Shown: piece after piece, positions 11,569-25,000 of the stretch
How the letters are laid out: each line of letters opens with the position of its first letter
Numbering within the stretch: position 1 is the stretch's first letter
From: Hirudinaria manillensis
Taxonomy: Eukaryota; Annelida; Clitellata; Hirudinida; Hirudinidae
Assembly: GCA_034509925.1 (NCBI GenBank)
Contig: CM067530.1
Span: 6,010,001-6,074,000 of the forward strand
DNA: 64,000 bases
Direction of reading: 5' to 3'
Notes under the pieces: model-generated
What the model saw: only the letters and a program-made list of their open reading frames with translations
The model's database searches: none
What the model was told of the DNA's origin: nothing
Made by a program: the position numbers and the translations under genes

Positions 11569-14500
11569 ATGACATCCCCAATTAGAATCAATCAAAAATT
11601 TGAAACATTTGTCATGACAGGGGATACAATAATAAAAACAAGAGGCATATCTCCTCGACTAAGATCTAGTCAAACTTCTATGAATCATGATGGTCTAGAA
11701 AATTCATCCTTAAGTTTAAATACAGATCCAATTTCAAACAGATCATTCAGGAATGACTTTGGAAGGTATGGTAAGGAGTTCCCTTTAACTGCAGATAATC
11801 CGAATAAAAGTATCATTGACCAAAACGCCCCAAGAGTTCAATCACCCCAAAGTGTTGACCTCAATATTCCACCTGATGACATCTCCAGTGAAGATGAATT
11901 TTACAAGGAAGAGGAAGTTGTCGATGTCGATCATCTCCCCCCACCACCTGACGACTTCTTACTGGAACCTTCTAACAAAAACACTCGTGCCGAAAAATCG
12001 GTTAACGACCAGCAGAATTCGGTCGATGCGGATTCTTTGATGCAGAGCCAGTTGAGCCGACATAGAAGTTACGACTCTATCACCACGGAGGGAAAAAATC
12101 AAGAATCTGAAAAAATACTCACCATGCATAATACTCCTGACCTTATGGATCACAAGAAAGTTAATGTCAGGAATTATAAAAGCCATGAGAATTACCTACA
12201 GCTTGAGAACAGTGTTGAATTTGTTCCCATAGTCTTTGAAGAAACTGGTGCAATATCAATTGATGCCCTGAATTATAACAAAATTGAGTTTCCATCTGCT
12301 AAGCATGGGGATCAAATAGTTTCTGATTTGCACAATTCTTTAAAAACTCTTAAAACTACTGGAAATGACTCCACAGCCTCTTGTATTGCCATAAAGGACA
12401 GTATGGATAGAAACAAATCTTCTGGTGAGAACGGGAGGACCTCTAATTTCAACCCACAAGGCTCTCCTCCAGAATCTTCGTTTCCAAATAATTCACTGAG
12501 CAGAAAAGATGCCGATCTGCCTTCCGCTCAAAGGCTTGCAAAACGACTTTTTACCTTGGACGGATTTCAACAGATCGATATCGCCAAACACCTCGGCAAA
12601 AGGTTCGTCTCTTTCTAATAATTTGTTTTGACCGGACCTCTTATTTGATTTATCACTTGCCTCAATCAACTTATTATTGGGAATTGTTTGTTTATTTTTC
12701 CAGAGACACCTTTTCAGCTTTAGTAGGACAAGAATATTTGAAATATTTTGATTTCAAGGATCAGAAACTTGACGTTGCTTTGCGCTCATTTTTGAACAAT
12801 TTGATTTTGGTTGGAGAAACACAAGAGAGGGAGAGAGTTCTTGCTCACTTCTCACAACGATTTATTGAATGCAACAAAGATTTTGCCCTTTCTCAAGGTT
12901 GGTTTTAGAAGCTGGTTTTGTTTGACTGCTTTGTTTAAATAACATTGCATGCATATGCATCAGATGATCAGAGACACTCTTTTTTTTATTAAACTTTTTA
13001 CAATATGCTCCTTCCCAAGGATGCTCTTAGTAATATAAACTGGACTTTGTACTCTTAATCTTACACCATACATCTGTTGCTGTTGTGCCTTTAACTTGGC
13101 ATTCAGTGATGCTTCTATTTTCATTTACACAATAATTTATCATAATTGGCATTATATAGGTTCATTGCCTCACTTTGAAGATCAAAAAACAAATTACTTT
13201 TTTCATTTTTTGCTCCAAAATTATGCTTTATTTGAACTAATTTTCTCCCACGATTTTATGCGAAATGTTCGGTAATTGACCAATTAGAGAGAAATCAGTG
13301 GTCGATCTGTTTCATGTTATATTTTTTAACATTAGCTTTTTAAGCTTTTTGTTGAAAAATTCATAAGGCATCATGATTCTTATCTGAAATGCATGCTTTA
13401 TTTTAGATTCATGCCATACTTTAATTTGTGCCATGATGCTCCTAAACATTGATCACCACAGTCAGGTTACATGTTATGGCTTCTCTATGCTCATTTTATC
13501 CATACTAAGATGTTTATTTTTGATTATTAGAATATTGCCAGAAAAATGACTTTGGATGAATTCATGGATAATCTTTCTGCTCTCAATGATGGAGAAGATT
13601 TTCCTGAATATCTACTTAAAGAAGCTTATTATTCAGTTTGCCATGAACCATTCAAATGTCCAATGTACAGACACTGAAATATTTAAAAATTTGATGATTT
13701 TCATTTTTTAAGTTCTATGTTTTTTTGTTTCAGGGACCCTTTGAGCTTTGATTTCATTGCTGCAGCCTCAACTCCTGTTGTTGGCAATAATCCATTTTTA
13801 AGTGTGAGTCTTTTATTGTTCTAAGTGATGATTCAGCTGCTAAATTGAGATAATGCTGTCACTATCATCATCTTTACCATCATCATCATCATCATTGCTT
13901 AAGGCCCCTGATCAAAAGAAAGCTCAAGAATTCAAGAAAGGATTCGTCATGAGGAAATGTTGCGTGGATCCTGATGGTCACAGAAGTAAGCAAAAATTTA
14001 GATTAAAATCGCAAAATGAAATTAACATTTTTTATATAATATTGTGAATAATTTAGCTTCTTTTGGCAAAAGAGGTTGGAGGATGTTCTATGCCACATTG
14101 AAGGACCTGGTGCTGTACCTCCACAAGGATGAACACGGAATGAGGCGAAACAATTCTTCCGACTATCAGAACGATCACAACGCCATAAGAATCCATCACG
14201 CACTGGCAGAAAAAGCAGAAGATTACGTCAAGAAGCAGCACGTCTTCAGGCTCACGACGTCCGACTCTGCACAATTCCTCTTTCAGACCAGGCATGTAAT
14301 TACTTCCCTCCACCGTTGTTAAGAACCTTCTGATTAATTTTAACTTTAAATATAATATAACTAAAAACATAAATTATTTAAACATAATAAATTAAATATG
14401 AAATAATTAAATAACGCTTTATTAAATGATGATGTTTTAGCGACAATGCCGAATGCAAATCCTGGGTGGACTGCATAAACTTTGTGGCAGCCACGTTGTC

Positions 14501-15172
14501 CTCTGCTCCTCTTCCGAGCGCCGTCGGATCGCAGAAGAAATTCCAACGACCTCTCATGCCATCTTCTCGTACGAAACTCAATCCTGTAAGTTCATAATTT
14601 ATTTATTTTTCGTATTTTTAATTGATTTGCATTTATTGATCTGCTTCAATGAGTTTTAGTATTTATTCGTTAATTGCTTATTTTGGCAGTTTGAGCAGTC
14701 TGCAAAATTGAGAGGTTGTTTGATGACATTTGAGAAGGAACTTGAAGAGCACAGGTCTCATCCTCCGGAAAAAGGTTCAAAATCTCGAGTGGTCACGGAT
14801 TACCTTGACAAGGAAAACTTTTTGGTTTTTGAGGTTTGCAGTGATTCGCAATTTGTCTGTATTTTGCAGATAATCATTATTCTTTCTACTTAAACCAAAT
14901 ATATCTTATATTATGAGGGTTTGATTTTTTGGTTGATTTGGATTTGTATGTTTTTAAAAATATTTTTACAGATTAAAAGATTCAGAACATACTGCAGCCT
15001 AGTTCTTCCTCACGATCAAAACTCATATTCTCACCATCGAACTTCGGAGAGCAACCGAAACACCATTCCCGAGGAGTGCCAACCACCACCTGCTTCTTCC
15101 AAGGAAGCTCTGAGTTTTAAGAGGAGTCATTCTGACAGGCCTGCAATCAGACCTGCATTTCTACTTTCTTGA
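11569..15172 (+). CDS. PSD: EFA6/PSD-family Arf6 guanine-nucleotide exchange factor
   Basis: Loads GTP onto Arf6 at the plasma membrane, linking membrane traffic to cortical actin. Ten exons join in phase: 11569-12602, 12704-12897, 13407-13465, 13531-13664, 13734-13803, 13904-13985, 14057-14291, 14441-14585, 14690-14833 and 14972-15172, giving 765 aa. The N-terminal ~315 residues look disordered, apart from a compact FVMTGD motif at residues 14-19. A Sec7 domain follows (about 319-480), with the motif [10 protein letters not shown] carrying the glutamic finger at about E383. An EFA6-type PH domain (about 505-640, with GKRGW) comes next, then a coiled-coil tail. This order matches PSD1-4. The ATG at 11569 is the first after an in-frame stop, but upstream non-coding exons are possible. 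Intron 7 (14292-14440) needs a GC donor. One exon junction (13664/13734) was chosen by phase and family fit. Confidence 0.93.
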
Positions 15173-16029
15173 GTATCTGGCCATTGTATGGCCTGATTAA
15201 GTCATAGGAATCATTTTAATTTTATATTTTGTCAAAAATTATTTTGTAGAGCTTACATTCTTTTAGTCATTTTTGTCCATGACAATGCATAGTTATGTTT
15301 TGCAGAAGGTTGCAGAAGTTTTGTTTCAATGTCAATCTTCATCACCAACTTGTGCAATAATTCGTGTGACCAACCAACCAGTATGGCCAGTCACATAACA
15401 TACATTCTAGTTGATTTTGTTGAGTTTTTCCATCCTGATCTTATTTATTTAATTTCTAGTCACAGATGAATTCCCATAGATGTCTTAGTTTCCTGCTTCT
15501 GAGTTTAGGGTCATGTTTGGGCCCAGTAATTAGTAATCGTTCATGATTAACCATTTGTGACAATGCCGCAGAAACAATCTCAAATATTTTCAGCTTTTTA
15601 TTGGATTGTTTCCGTCGTCGTCGTCATAATCATCGTCGTCACCACCGTTAAATGTGTGTTTATTAAGTATATTTTAAAACTCAGTCATCATCTTGCTTTA
15701 ATAATTAGGTGCTCTTCACTCCGTCGCTGCTTTTCGTTTTTGACAGAATAAAATTTCAGGCCATAATTCTAGAAATAACTGCTTTAAATAATTAAATGAT
15801 GTGATCAAAATAATGAAAATGCCTTGCTTTTTATGCTCACATTGTTAAGACAGAAGACCTTCTTATGTTCTGTTTCATGCTGAAAGCACACCACTGCCTC
15901 TCAGCCCTTGCATGCAATTCATATCCATGAGTATCCAGGCACACAAAAAGTTTCTCGACAGAATAATAACTTCACAAGACGACGTGAACATATGACAAAA
16001 TTGTCAGCAGTTTGAAAGATCAGAACGTT
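15173..16029. other. Convergent 3' region between EFA6 and the PTPN13-like gene
   Basis: The two genes end tail to tail here. A plus-strand AATAAA lies at 15747-15752. Minus-strand AATAAA signals lie at 15659-15664 and 15597-15602. If all are used, the 3' untranslated regions overlap by roughly 100 bp or more. No further gene was seen. Confidence 0.55.
15747..15752 (+). terminator. Candidate polyadenylation signal of EFA6
   Basis: A canonical AATAAA about 575 bp past the EFA6 stop codon. It is the first I noticed downstream of that gene on this strand. Confidence 0.4.
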
Positions 16030-19000
16030 CTAGAAGCATTCGTTGCTAAATTCTCTGAGGGTGACAGCAGTTTGCAACGATTTTAAAAGTAGTTTGAAAA
16101 TGTCAAGGATAACTTGACAGCACAGTTGGTATTGTTGCCTCGTTTGGATCATTCCATTCCTCTGCTCTCTCAAGTCTTCAATGATTGTGTTCAGACTGAA
16201 CTGTAAGGAACCATTTTAGATTTTAATGACTGCAAATCTTATGCATGTGCTCTTAATAGAAATGATTGAGGTTCTCACTGATTGAGATTAATTAGATTAC
16301 AATTTTGAATGGAACCATCAAGTAACCCACTTTCATATCCATCTTTACAAATTCAACAATGACTTTCAATGCGATGAACACACCAGTTCTTCCAATTCCA
16401 GCACTGCAATGTACAGTGACAGGTGCTCCTCCAGAAAAATGATCCATTAGGGATATTAACTGCAAATTTTAACTTTTGAGTTAACTCTTTATGATCTAAG
16501 AAGGAATAATCTAAGGAGAATAATTACAAAATAATCCTAGAAATTGTTCAAAAGACCTTCATGAATGAAGTGGTATTTAGGATTATAGGTTCTTCATGAG
16601 GCCAGTTCTGAAAGGTCGATTGGTACACAACGCGACGTTCAGATCCAATCAAGTCCACCATGCAAAACAATTTCAGATCAAAGTCTTCAAACTGCTTTGA
16701 TCCCACAAAGGTGATTTCAAATCTTTGATTTCATATTAAGTAATAAAAATTAATTAAATAAATAAATGAGTTACGTGAAAATTTCAGATCGCTAAAGCTT
16801 ACTTGTTGAATATTTTAAGCTTGTGACTGGGCCAATAGTGACAGCACTTGTTTTGGCCATTTTCAAATTCCTTTGTCAGCATTGAAATAAATTTAACATT
16901 ATTTTGCCATATCATCAGCCAAAAGTCTGCAATTGTGTTTGTCAGAGGTGCTTGGGTTGCAATGAAAGCAACAGAATTGTTTCCAACTCGATACTTGATG
17001 TGACTTGCATTTATGTAATTGTTGTGATTGTTCTGCTTCATGGCTGAATTTTTGAATGATTGCAAAATGACTCTTGAGCTATCAACTGTAAAAGAGAACA
17101 TTTACAATTTATTTTAAAAAATATAAAATAATAAATTAGAAACATTGTCCAAATGTCCAATGTTATTATAATTTATGATATAACTTTTTTTCTTTAATTC
17201 CAGAAATTTGAGGCATAACATGCAAATCAAAATTTGATTTAATAACAACACATCATGTCAATAGCCAGAATTATGAAGCAACTCAAGATAAATCACAATC
17301 GCAAATCATTTTCATGAATTGCATCTGATGGTTAGCATATAATTACATTTCAAAATAACTAACATGGGAGGACATTTTGAAATCTGTTTTTGAGTCTTTT
17401 GTCGGGATTTGTTCCTTCCAAACATGGATCGTTTCTCCTTGGATGAGTTAAACCCTTAAACGTAATGCAATACACCTTGTTCACATAAATTATGCAAAAC
17501 ATATGCAAAGCAGAATTCAAAATGGGTTAAAAAATTCCATATTAATGCAACTAATTTAAATAATAAAGATCCAATGCACTTGCCTTGAATTCAATGAGAG
17601 GTTGGCCATGAATGAGTTGATTCTCCAACTTATCAATCAGTTTTTCTAATTCATCAGGCCCATAATTCTTAAAACTTAAACCAGTGAAATTTTTCTTGAA
17701 CAGTGCAAGCAATAACGAATCAGACATTTCCCCTGCAGCTCTCATGGCCTCATGTACGTCTGAAATAGTTGATGAATAATTAATAATTAATTGATATAAT
17801 CATATATAATTTAAATAATTATAATAATTAAATAATAATAATAATTAAAAGTTCGTGTTTGGGAATATAAATGTAAAAAGGATATGGATTTTTAATGCTT
17901 AACAATTATATTAATAATACGTTGACAATAATTATTGATATTATAATTATAATTTATTAATATAATAATAATTATTGTAATTTGTCATTAATAATAACAA
18001 TTATTATTGTTAAAGTTATTAATATTAATAATTAGTTAATAATATTAATCAATTAAAATCAGCAACCAATTTGAAGCTCACCATTTGGAAGCATTAGGAT
18101 GGTTTCTACACCAACAATTTCCTGATCCACGAAAATGGCATCGTTCATGGATGTGTTTGAATCTCCGCATTCATCAGAAGGTTGAAAAGTTGAAACATCT
18201 CTGAATGAATGAACACCTGTCCTCCTTGAATCACTGTTGTTGTTATTCTTGTTGTTGTTGTTGCTGTTATTCTTGTTGTTGTTATTCACTGGAGTTTGTG
18301 GAACTGATTCGAATCTTCTAATTGCATTTCTCACAAAATTCCCTGGAGAATCATTAGAATAAGGAACATCTGTTGCATTAATTTCAGGTTTTTGCTGAAT
18401 GCTGACATCAGACATGGATGTGGAGGCCCTAGACTCAGTCTTTTCGAGAGGTTTTTCAAATTCTGATATCCCATCGTTAACTGGCAACGATCACGAAATC
18501 AATGTACACCATTTTAATCAAATTTGTGCTCATTTTAAAAGTTTGCCTTCATTTTGACAAGAGCTGATGAATATTAATGATAATTGAACGTTTAGAAAAT
18601 GTTTTTAAACTCAATCAACTTCTTCACAGGAAAGATTTCAGAAAGTAAAAGTTTAAAATTATAAATTTAAAAAAAAAAAAGTGAAAATGTTAAAACCAGA
18701 TTTGAACTTTCAAATTTTGAAAAAGAAAGAAAAAATAAATAAATTTATAAAAAAAAAATTCTCCAACCACCTCAAAGTTCTCAAATCCAAAACCACCAGC
18801 AACCACAACAATCAAATCTCCGAGATCTAACAAGACAAAGAAATTGCAATTAACATCCTGTTATAAAATTCACATGGAGATGAAGAACGGAATCAGATAT
18901 CCACCGATCATTACAATTACATTACATTACAACTGCGATTGTTTATGAGACTAATTAATTAATCAATTTAATTAAATTAAAATTGCAGTTCTTCCTAAAG

Positions 19001-22000
19001 ACTTCATCCTGCACTACCTGACTCCGGACCTCTGACGAAAGCAGACGACTCTGATTCGGTCGATTGATTCCATGGAACCATTTTTCTGTCCACTTCCAAA
19101 GTGGCAACATTTTGAGACAACAACTCAATGGCTCTCGAATAACCACCAATTGTTGACACGTCTTCACCATCTATGGTTTTTATTTCATCTCCTATTGCTA
19201 ACCTATTGCAATCAAATTAAGTATATTTATGAATTAATAACAAGTTTCTATTAAGTAATAAATAGTGCTCGTACGTAAACACATGAACGTTGAAAAGTAC
19301 TATTATCAAGACCTGCCATCCATGTCTGCAACTCCTCCTGGAAGGATTGAAAAGACAAAGACCCCTTCCTGCTTCCTGTCCCTGGCCAATCCGATTCCGT
19401 ATCCGTGCGGCGGTTTCCTCTCCAAAGTCAATTTTATCCTCTTCCTCGGCTCTTCGGGTTTCGAGATCGGGTTTCCCTTCGGGTTAACGGAAGGCTCTTT
19501 CAGCAAGGAACTTCTGAGAGCTGGAACAGGTGTTGTGTTGGAATGCATGCCTCCATTCTGTGGAGTAAGTTCAGTGGTTATCAATGGTCCTATCTGGTAA
19601 TCTGGTAATATTTACCACAACTAGCCAGCACTTTAATTATAATTATTATTATTCCATATTAATTATTATTACTAATGTTGTGCTAATCTGCTCAGCTTTA
19701 AAGACAGTAAAGGGTGAATCTTGAGAATACCAGTTAATGATACTGGGACATTGGAATAATAAAATAATTTAATATTTAAAAATTAATTTAAAATAAGTCA
19801 AAATTCAGAATTAATCTCAATTTCATCTTACAGTTACAGTATCTTCTTCCTGGTAAAGGGGATTCAATTTAACACCAGACAAATTTGGAATAGCAGCTTC
19901 TGATTGGTTCGAAAAATCATTGATAACCACTGATGGTAATGAAGGTGGTAGGCTGCCCTGAAATAATTAATAATGTTGATCTTCTTTTATTGGTAAATAA
20001 TAATATTTCCACCAAAAATATTAGAAAATCATATTATACTATTACGTGGCAACATTCATAATTGCACTTGATTGTAACATTTCTTCAATAAAACCATGTT
20101 AAACTTACTAATTTATTAAAATCTAATCAAAATACAAATTAACCTTCTATCTATGTTGTGATTCAGGTCTAAAATTAGAAGCAAGATATTTAATTCTAAC
20201 TTTTGATTGAAAATTGTTCAATATTCTTGGGGATTTTGCAGGGGGTTTCTCATTGAAGCTGCTTGAATTATTTGAAACTTTGAAAGCAGGTGGAGGGGAA
20301 ATCTGCAAAAAAAATAGAATTTTAATTTCAAATAATTAAAATAGAATTTTAATTTCAAATAATTAAAATAGAATTTTAATTTCAAATAATTAAAATAGAA
20401 TTTTAATTTCAAATAATTAAAATAGAATTTTAATTTCAAATAATTAAAATAGAATTTTAATTTCAAATAATTAAAATAGAATTTTAATTTCAAATAATTA
20501 AAATAGAATTTTAATTTCAAATAATTAAAATAGAATTTTAATTTCATATAATTAAAATAGAATTTTAATTTCAAATAATTAAAATAGAATTTTAATTTCA
20601 AATAATTAAAATAGAATTTTAATTTCAAATAATTAAAATAGAATTTTAATTTCAAATAATTAAAATAGAATTTTAATTTCATATAATTAAAATAGAATTT
20701 TAATTTCAAATAATTAAAATAGAATTTTAATTTCAAATAATTAAAATAGAATTTTAATTTCAAATAATTAAAATAGAATTTTAATTTCAAATAATTAAAA
20801 TAGAATTTTAATTTCAAATAATTAAAATAGAATTTTAATTTCAAATAATTAAAATAGAATTTTAATTTCAAATAATTAAAATAGAATTTTATTTCAAATA
20901 ATTAAATCTCAATTGAAATGCAAAATTGTCTTACATTTGTTGTATCATTTGCCTTTTCAAGAGAACTGTTGCTGGGAATTGTTTCTTTGTTTGTTGAAAT
21001 GTCTTGATTTGGAAATCTCTGAAATAATAACTGGTTTTAGAATTATAATGGGTATTAGGGTTATAATAGGCATTGGGATTTTAATAGGTATTAGGGTTAT
21101 AATAGGTATTAGGGTTGTAATAGGTATTAGAGTTATAATAGGTTTTAGAATTATAAAAGGTTTGAATTATTAATATTAAAATATCATATCATAACATAAC
21201 ATACCTTTGGTTTATTTGGACCCTCTTGAACGTTACTATTATTCAATGTTGAAGTAGAATTTGGTAAATTGTTGACATCATCTGCCAACTTAAAAGTGGG
21301 CAGATCAACCTGATGAGCAATGGATTTGTTAAATAATTTAAGTTGTAGTTTATATTGAAAATTAAATAATTAAAGAGAAGTTAAAATTAACTTAATTATG
21401 GTAACATATCGATTTAAATACCAATAGAATCATTAATGGATCAATTTATGCAAAATGAATTTAAATATTTAAACATGAACGTTTATTTTTAAGCATCCTG
21501 ACTTGAGATTTGTCCTGCAAATAATTTAAAAGTTTCTTCTGAGTATGGAGTTGTGACTTTTCATTATCAACTTGTCCAATGTTCTGTGGAACATTTATCG
21601 GGTGTTCCTACATTAATACGGAGAGTTGACATATTTAAACGAATTAAATTATATTAAATGTATTATTAAACTCTTTAAGTTTAGTGTGAAAAGTTGCAAA
21701 ATATATTCATACAATTTTTTACTGCTTACATGAGCTGAAATTAAAAGTTCTCAAGAATTCAAATGGTTAAGTTTTAAATTAATGTTTAAAATAATATCAC
21801 ATATTAATATTAATATTAACCTTTTTTACATTAAAATTTAATATATATTAAATACTTTCTGGAAGCACCTCATTAAAATCATAAATGTCCTTTTTTACAT
21901 TAAAGATGAAGACAAAGAAAACATTGTCAGCTTCCTTACATCTAGCTTCCTTAAACCATCCTCAATGACATCCTCTTGAGAAGGACTTGAATTATTTTTC

Positions 22001-25000
22001 AAAATATCATCAAAATCAAATGAAGGAAGATCAATCTAAAATTTAAAATAAAAAATACACTGCTATGCTAATATTACAAATAAATATTAAGAAGGAAACA
22101 GAATTAACTAATAATTAGTGCACAAATTTATCATTTAATTAAAATATGTTGAAGGTATTAATGCAGCAACATACAACACACCTTGTTATAGATACCATGC
22201 ATAGCATGCACCAATATGAATTGTTATAGATATTGTTATAACCCTGAAATTATATGACCCAAAGAATTATTTAAAATTATATGGCGATATAAAATTAGGG
22301 CTACTATACAGCGTCTTCTGTTAGGTCTGATTATGCAGCTCAGCAAATCGGGAAACAGGGCAAGGAAAATGGAGAATTAGCAGCTGCAAAGACTTAGGCA
22401 ATAGGGCCTTGAATATCTTCCAAGCCATCCGAATACTTTCAATAAACCTGACCTACCATAATTAGTTTGAGGACCCCGGGTTATTACAATATCATACACC
22501 AATATGAATTGTTATAGATACCATGCACCAATACGAATTGTTGTAGATACCATGCACCAATATGAATTGTTATAGATACCATGCACCAATGAATAATTAT
22601 GAATTGTTAGAAGTACAAACATTTGCAAAAAAACCTACTTGGGGTTTTTCTTGCAAATATTTTAAAAGTTTATTTTGTGTGTTTAGTTGAATTTCATCAT
22701 CTTTTGCAACTGATGCCAGAGGTTCTTGATTATCCTTCAGAAACGGATTAAATTTTTATTATGTTGTTCACATTATCTGAACACACATATTCAAAGATAC
22801 AATGTACTAATATGATATTAATATTATTAATGTTGTACCTTTCCAATTGAACTAATTGCAGCCTTTTGCTTTTGAAGCTGTTTTGAGAAATAATTTTTAA
22901 TTACATTCAGAGCTAAGCATTTAATTTGTAATTAATAAGGTAATTAATGTAATATAATTTAAATGGATTAATGATTAATTTAGATTTAACCTCATGAACT
23001 GAGGTATTTTGAGGTCCACTCTGCCTCCCCAATAAATCTTTCCTGGGAACATCTGAAAATATTTTCAATTTTTATCAGCTCCAATTTAAAATTTTTTGAA
23101 TTAATTAAATTAATTAATTAAAATCTAACAACTTGCTGATATCATTATTGATTATGATTAATGCTTATCCAGTTTTAAAAGCACATTCTGTCAAAACTTA
23201 ATGGATTTCATTATTCAATTGGCCGGGCTTAATAAAAGCTTAATTAGATAATTTAGATAATTAGAAATTTAATATAATTATTGGAAAAATTAACCAAACC
23301 ATTGATGATTCCAGCTTCATTTCTTCCTAAAGGCAACATTTGAATTGTCTTGAAACAATGCTGATCACATGCAAGCCACAACAGGTATCTGCACCTTTAG
23401 TATTATAACATTTAATTAGCCAATAATTATTAATAATAATAATTTCAAAGCAGTCATTAATTATATGAAATTCCTACGTACTTCCTGAAAGTTTCTGTGT
23501 AGTAATTGAATTTGTTGTTGTTGTTTGAGATGCTGAATCTGTGCCTATTGTAAGAAACCTGGAACATTTTGATAATACCTTGCAAGATAATGATGATGAT
23601 GATGACGACGACGATGACTATTGTTATTATTAGACTGTTATCTACATTCAATATATTTATTATCAATGAAATATTATCAAAGTCATAAAGGATAGCAATT
23701 GATATTTGAAAGCAGAAATCACGGAATGCTTCCCGACCTTCAAAGTGTTGCTCCACTGATGTAAGGCCTCAAGAACCCTCATCTCCTCCAAATCCCTTCC
23801 AATCACAATTCCTGGAATTCCAATTCCAATCCAGGTGTTGTTAGGTGTGTTGTTTACCTGGTGTAAATGGTATTCATCTTTTAGTAATTCATACCATTTT
23901 GCCATAGTGTTTTGGGCATAACGTTTCCTTGAAGAATATTACCCGAGATATTGTTTACATGATTTCTAATTAAAATGATATTTAAATAAATCAAATAATA
24001 ATAATAATAATAATAATAACCAGCACAAGATAAATGCTGTTTACCTTTTATGTTATATTAAATTATATTATGTTACGATAAAAGTCTTTATTTTTACCTT
24101 TGAAAGTCTATAGAAGTGATAGCCATACTCTCTGGATGTCATGCATTTCTAGAAATCAATAAAGCTTATGAAATAAACAAATCATTGCATTTACAGAAAG
24201 TTGTTTACAAATTAGAGTTAGACTTTGTCTGCACTTGACCCAATCACAATTACAAATCATACTTTTCATTTTTCACTTCCAGATGTATTATACAGATATA
24301 TACAAAAAATCTTAAGTATGTCTTAAAATGCAACCACCTCAACAAATATCCTCTCTGCATCCCTCTGAGGAATGGCAGACATTCCTCTCCATTTGCCAAG
24401 TACTGAAGCCTTGCAGGCAGCCTCACCAGACTTTCTGATCATTGTTTGAGGCAGGTAATCCCCAACAGAAAAATGTTGCTCATTAACATTGTTAGGGCCG
24501 TACTCAGCTTTGAGAGCCAGAGCTGCCAGGAGAAAGTTGCCTTGGATGTCATTGATTTGGAGTCTTTCCGAGAGAACGTGTTGCCGGAGTTGCAAATAAA
24601 ACAAGTGCAGAGTGGAACCGTACCTTTGTCAAATGGAGAATGAGTTTGCAGTGGATAGTTTAAAATAAAAACTGATAATTGAAAACTTATAATGGAATGA
24701 ACAGTATAATAAAGTCTTACATTAAAAAGTTGGTGCTTGGAACAAAGTATTGAATGCAAAAGTCCAACAAAAGGTAGGAGGCTGTTCTGCTCCTGAACTT
24801 CTTTTTAGAAGTCCAGTCAAGAGGAGCCACTTTCCTCAACTCCAACTCTTTGTTCAGAAACACCAATTCCTCATCTTCAAAATAATAATAATAAGAAGAA
24901 AATAATAATAATAGAAACAAACAGAAAAAAATAAATCAAAAATTTGAGTTTCCAATTCTAGGAACTTTTAGTGGAAAAAGACATAAAGAAATAACACAAA

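Noticed and set aside
18784-18832. Possible extra PTPN13-like exon encoding [16 protein letters not shown]
   Set aside because: It has splice-like edges, but its end phase does not match the next exon, while skipping it gives a perfect phase match.
20218-20871. 217-codon minus-strand open frame repeating LKLKFYFNY
   Set aside because: It is produced by the 27-bp minisatellite in an intron, because the unit length is divisible by three.
21040-21165. TTAGGG-containing repeat as a telomere relic
   Set aside because: The unit is 18 bp and degenerate; TTAGGG is not directly tandem.
23738-23905. FERM exon extended upstream to an ATG at 23905
   Set aside because: A CAG acceptor at 23858 gives the right phase with the previous exon and a normal FERM F3 start (NTWIGIG).
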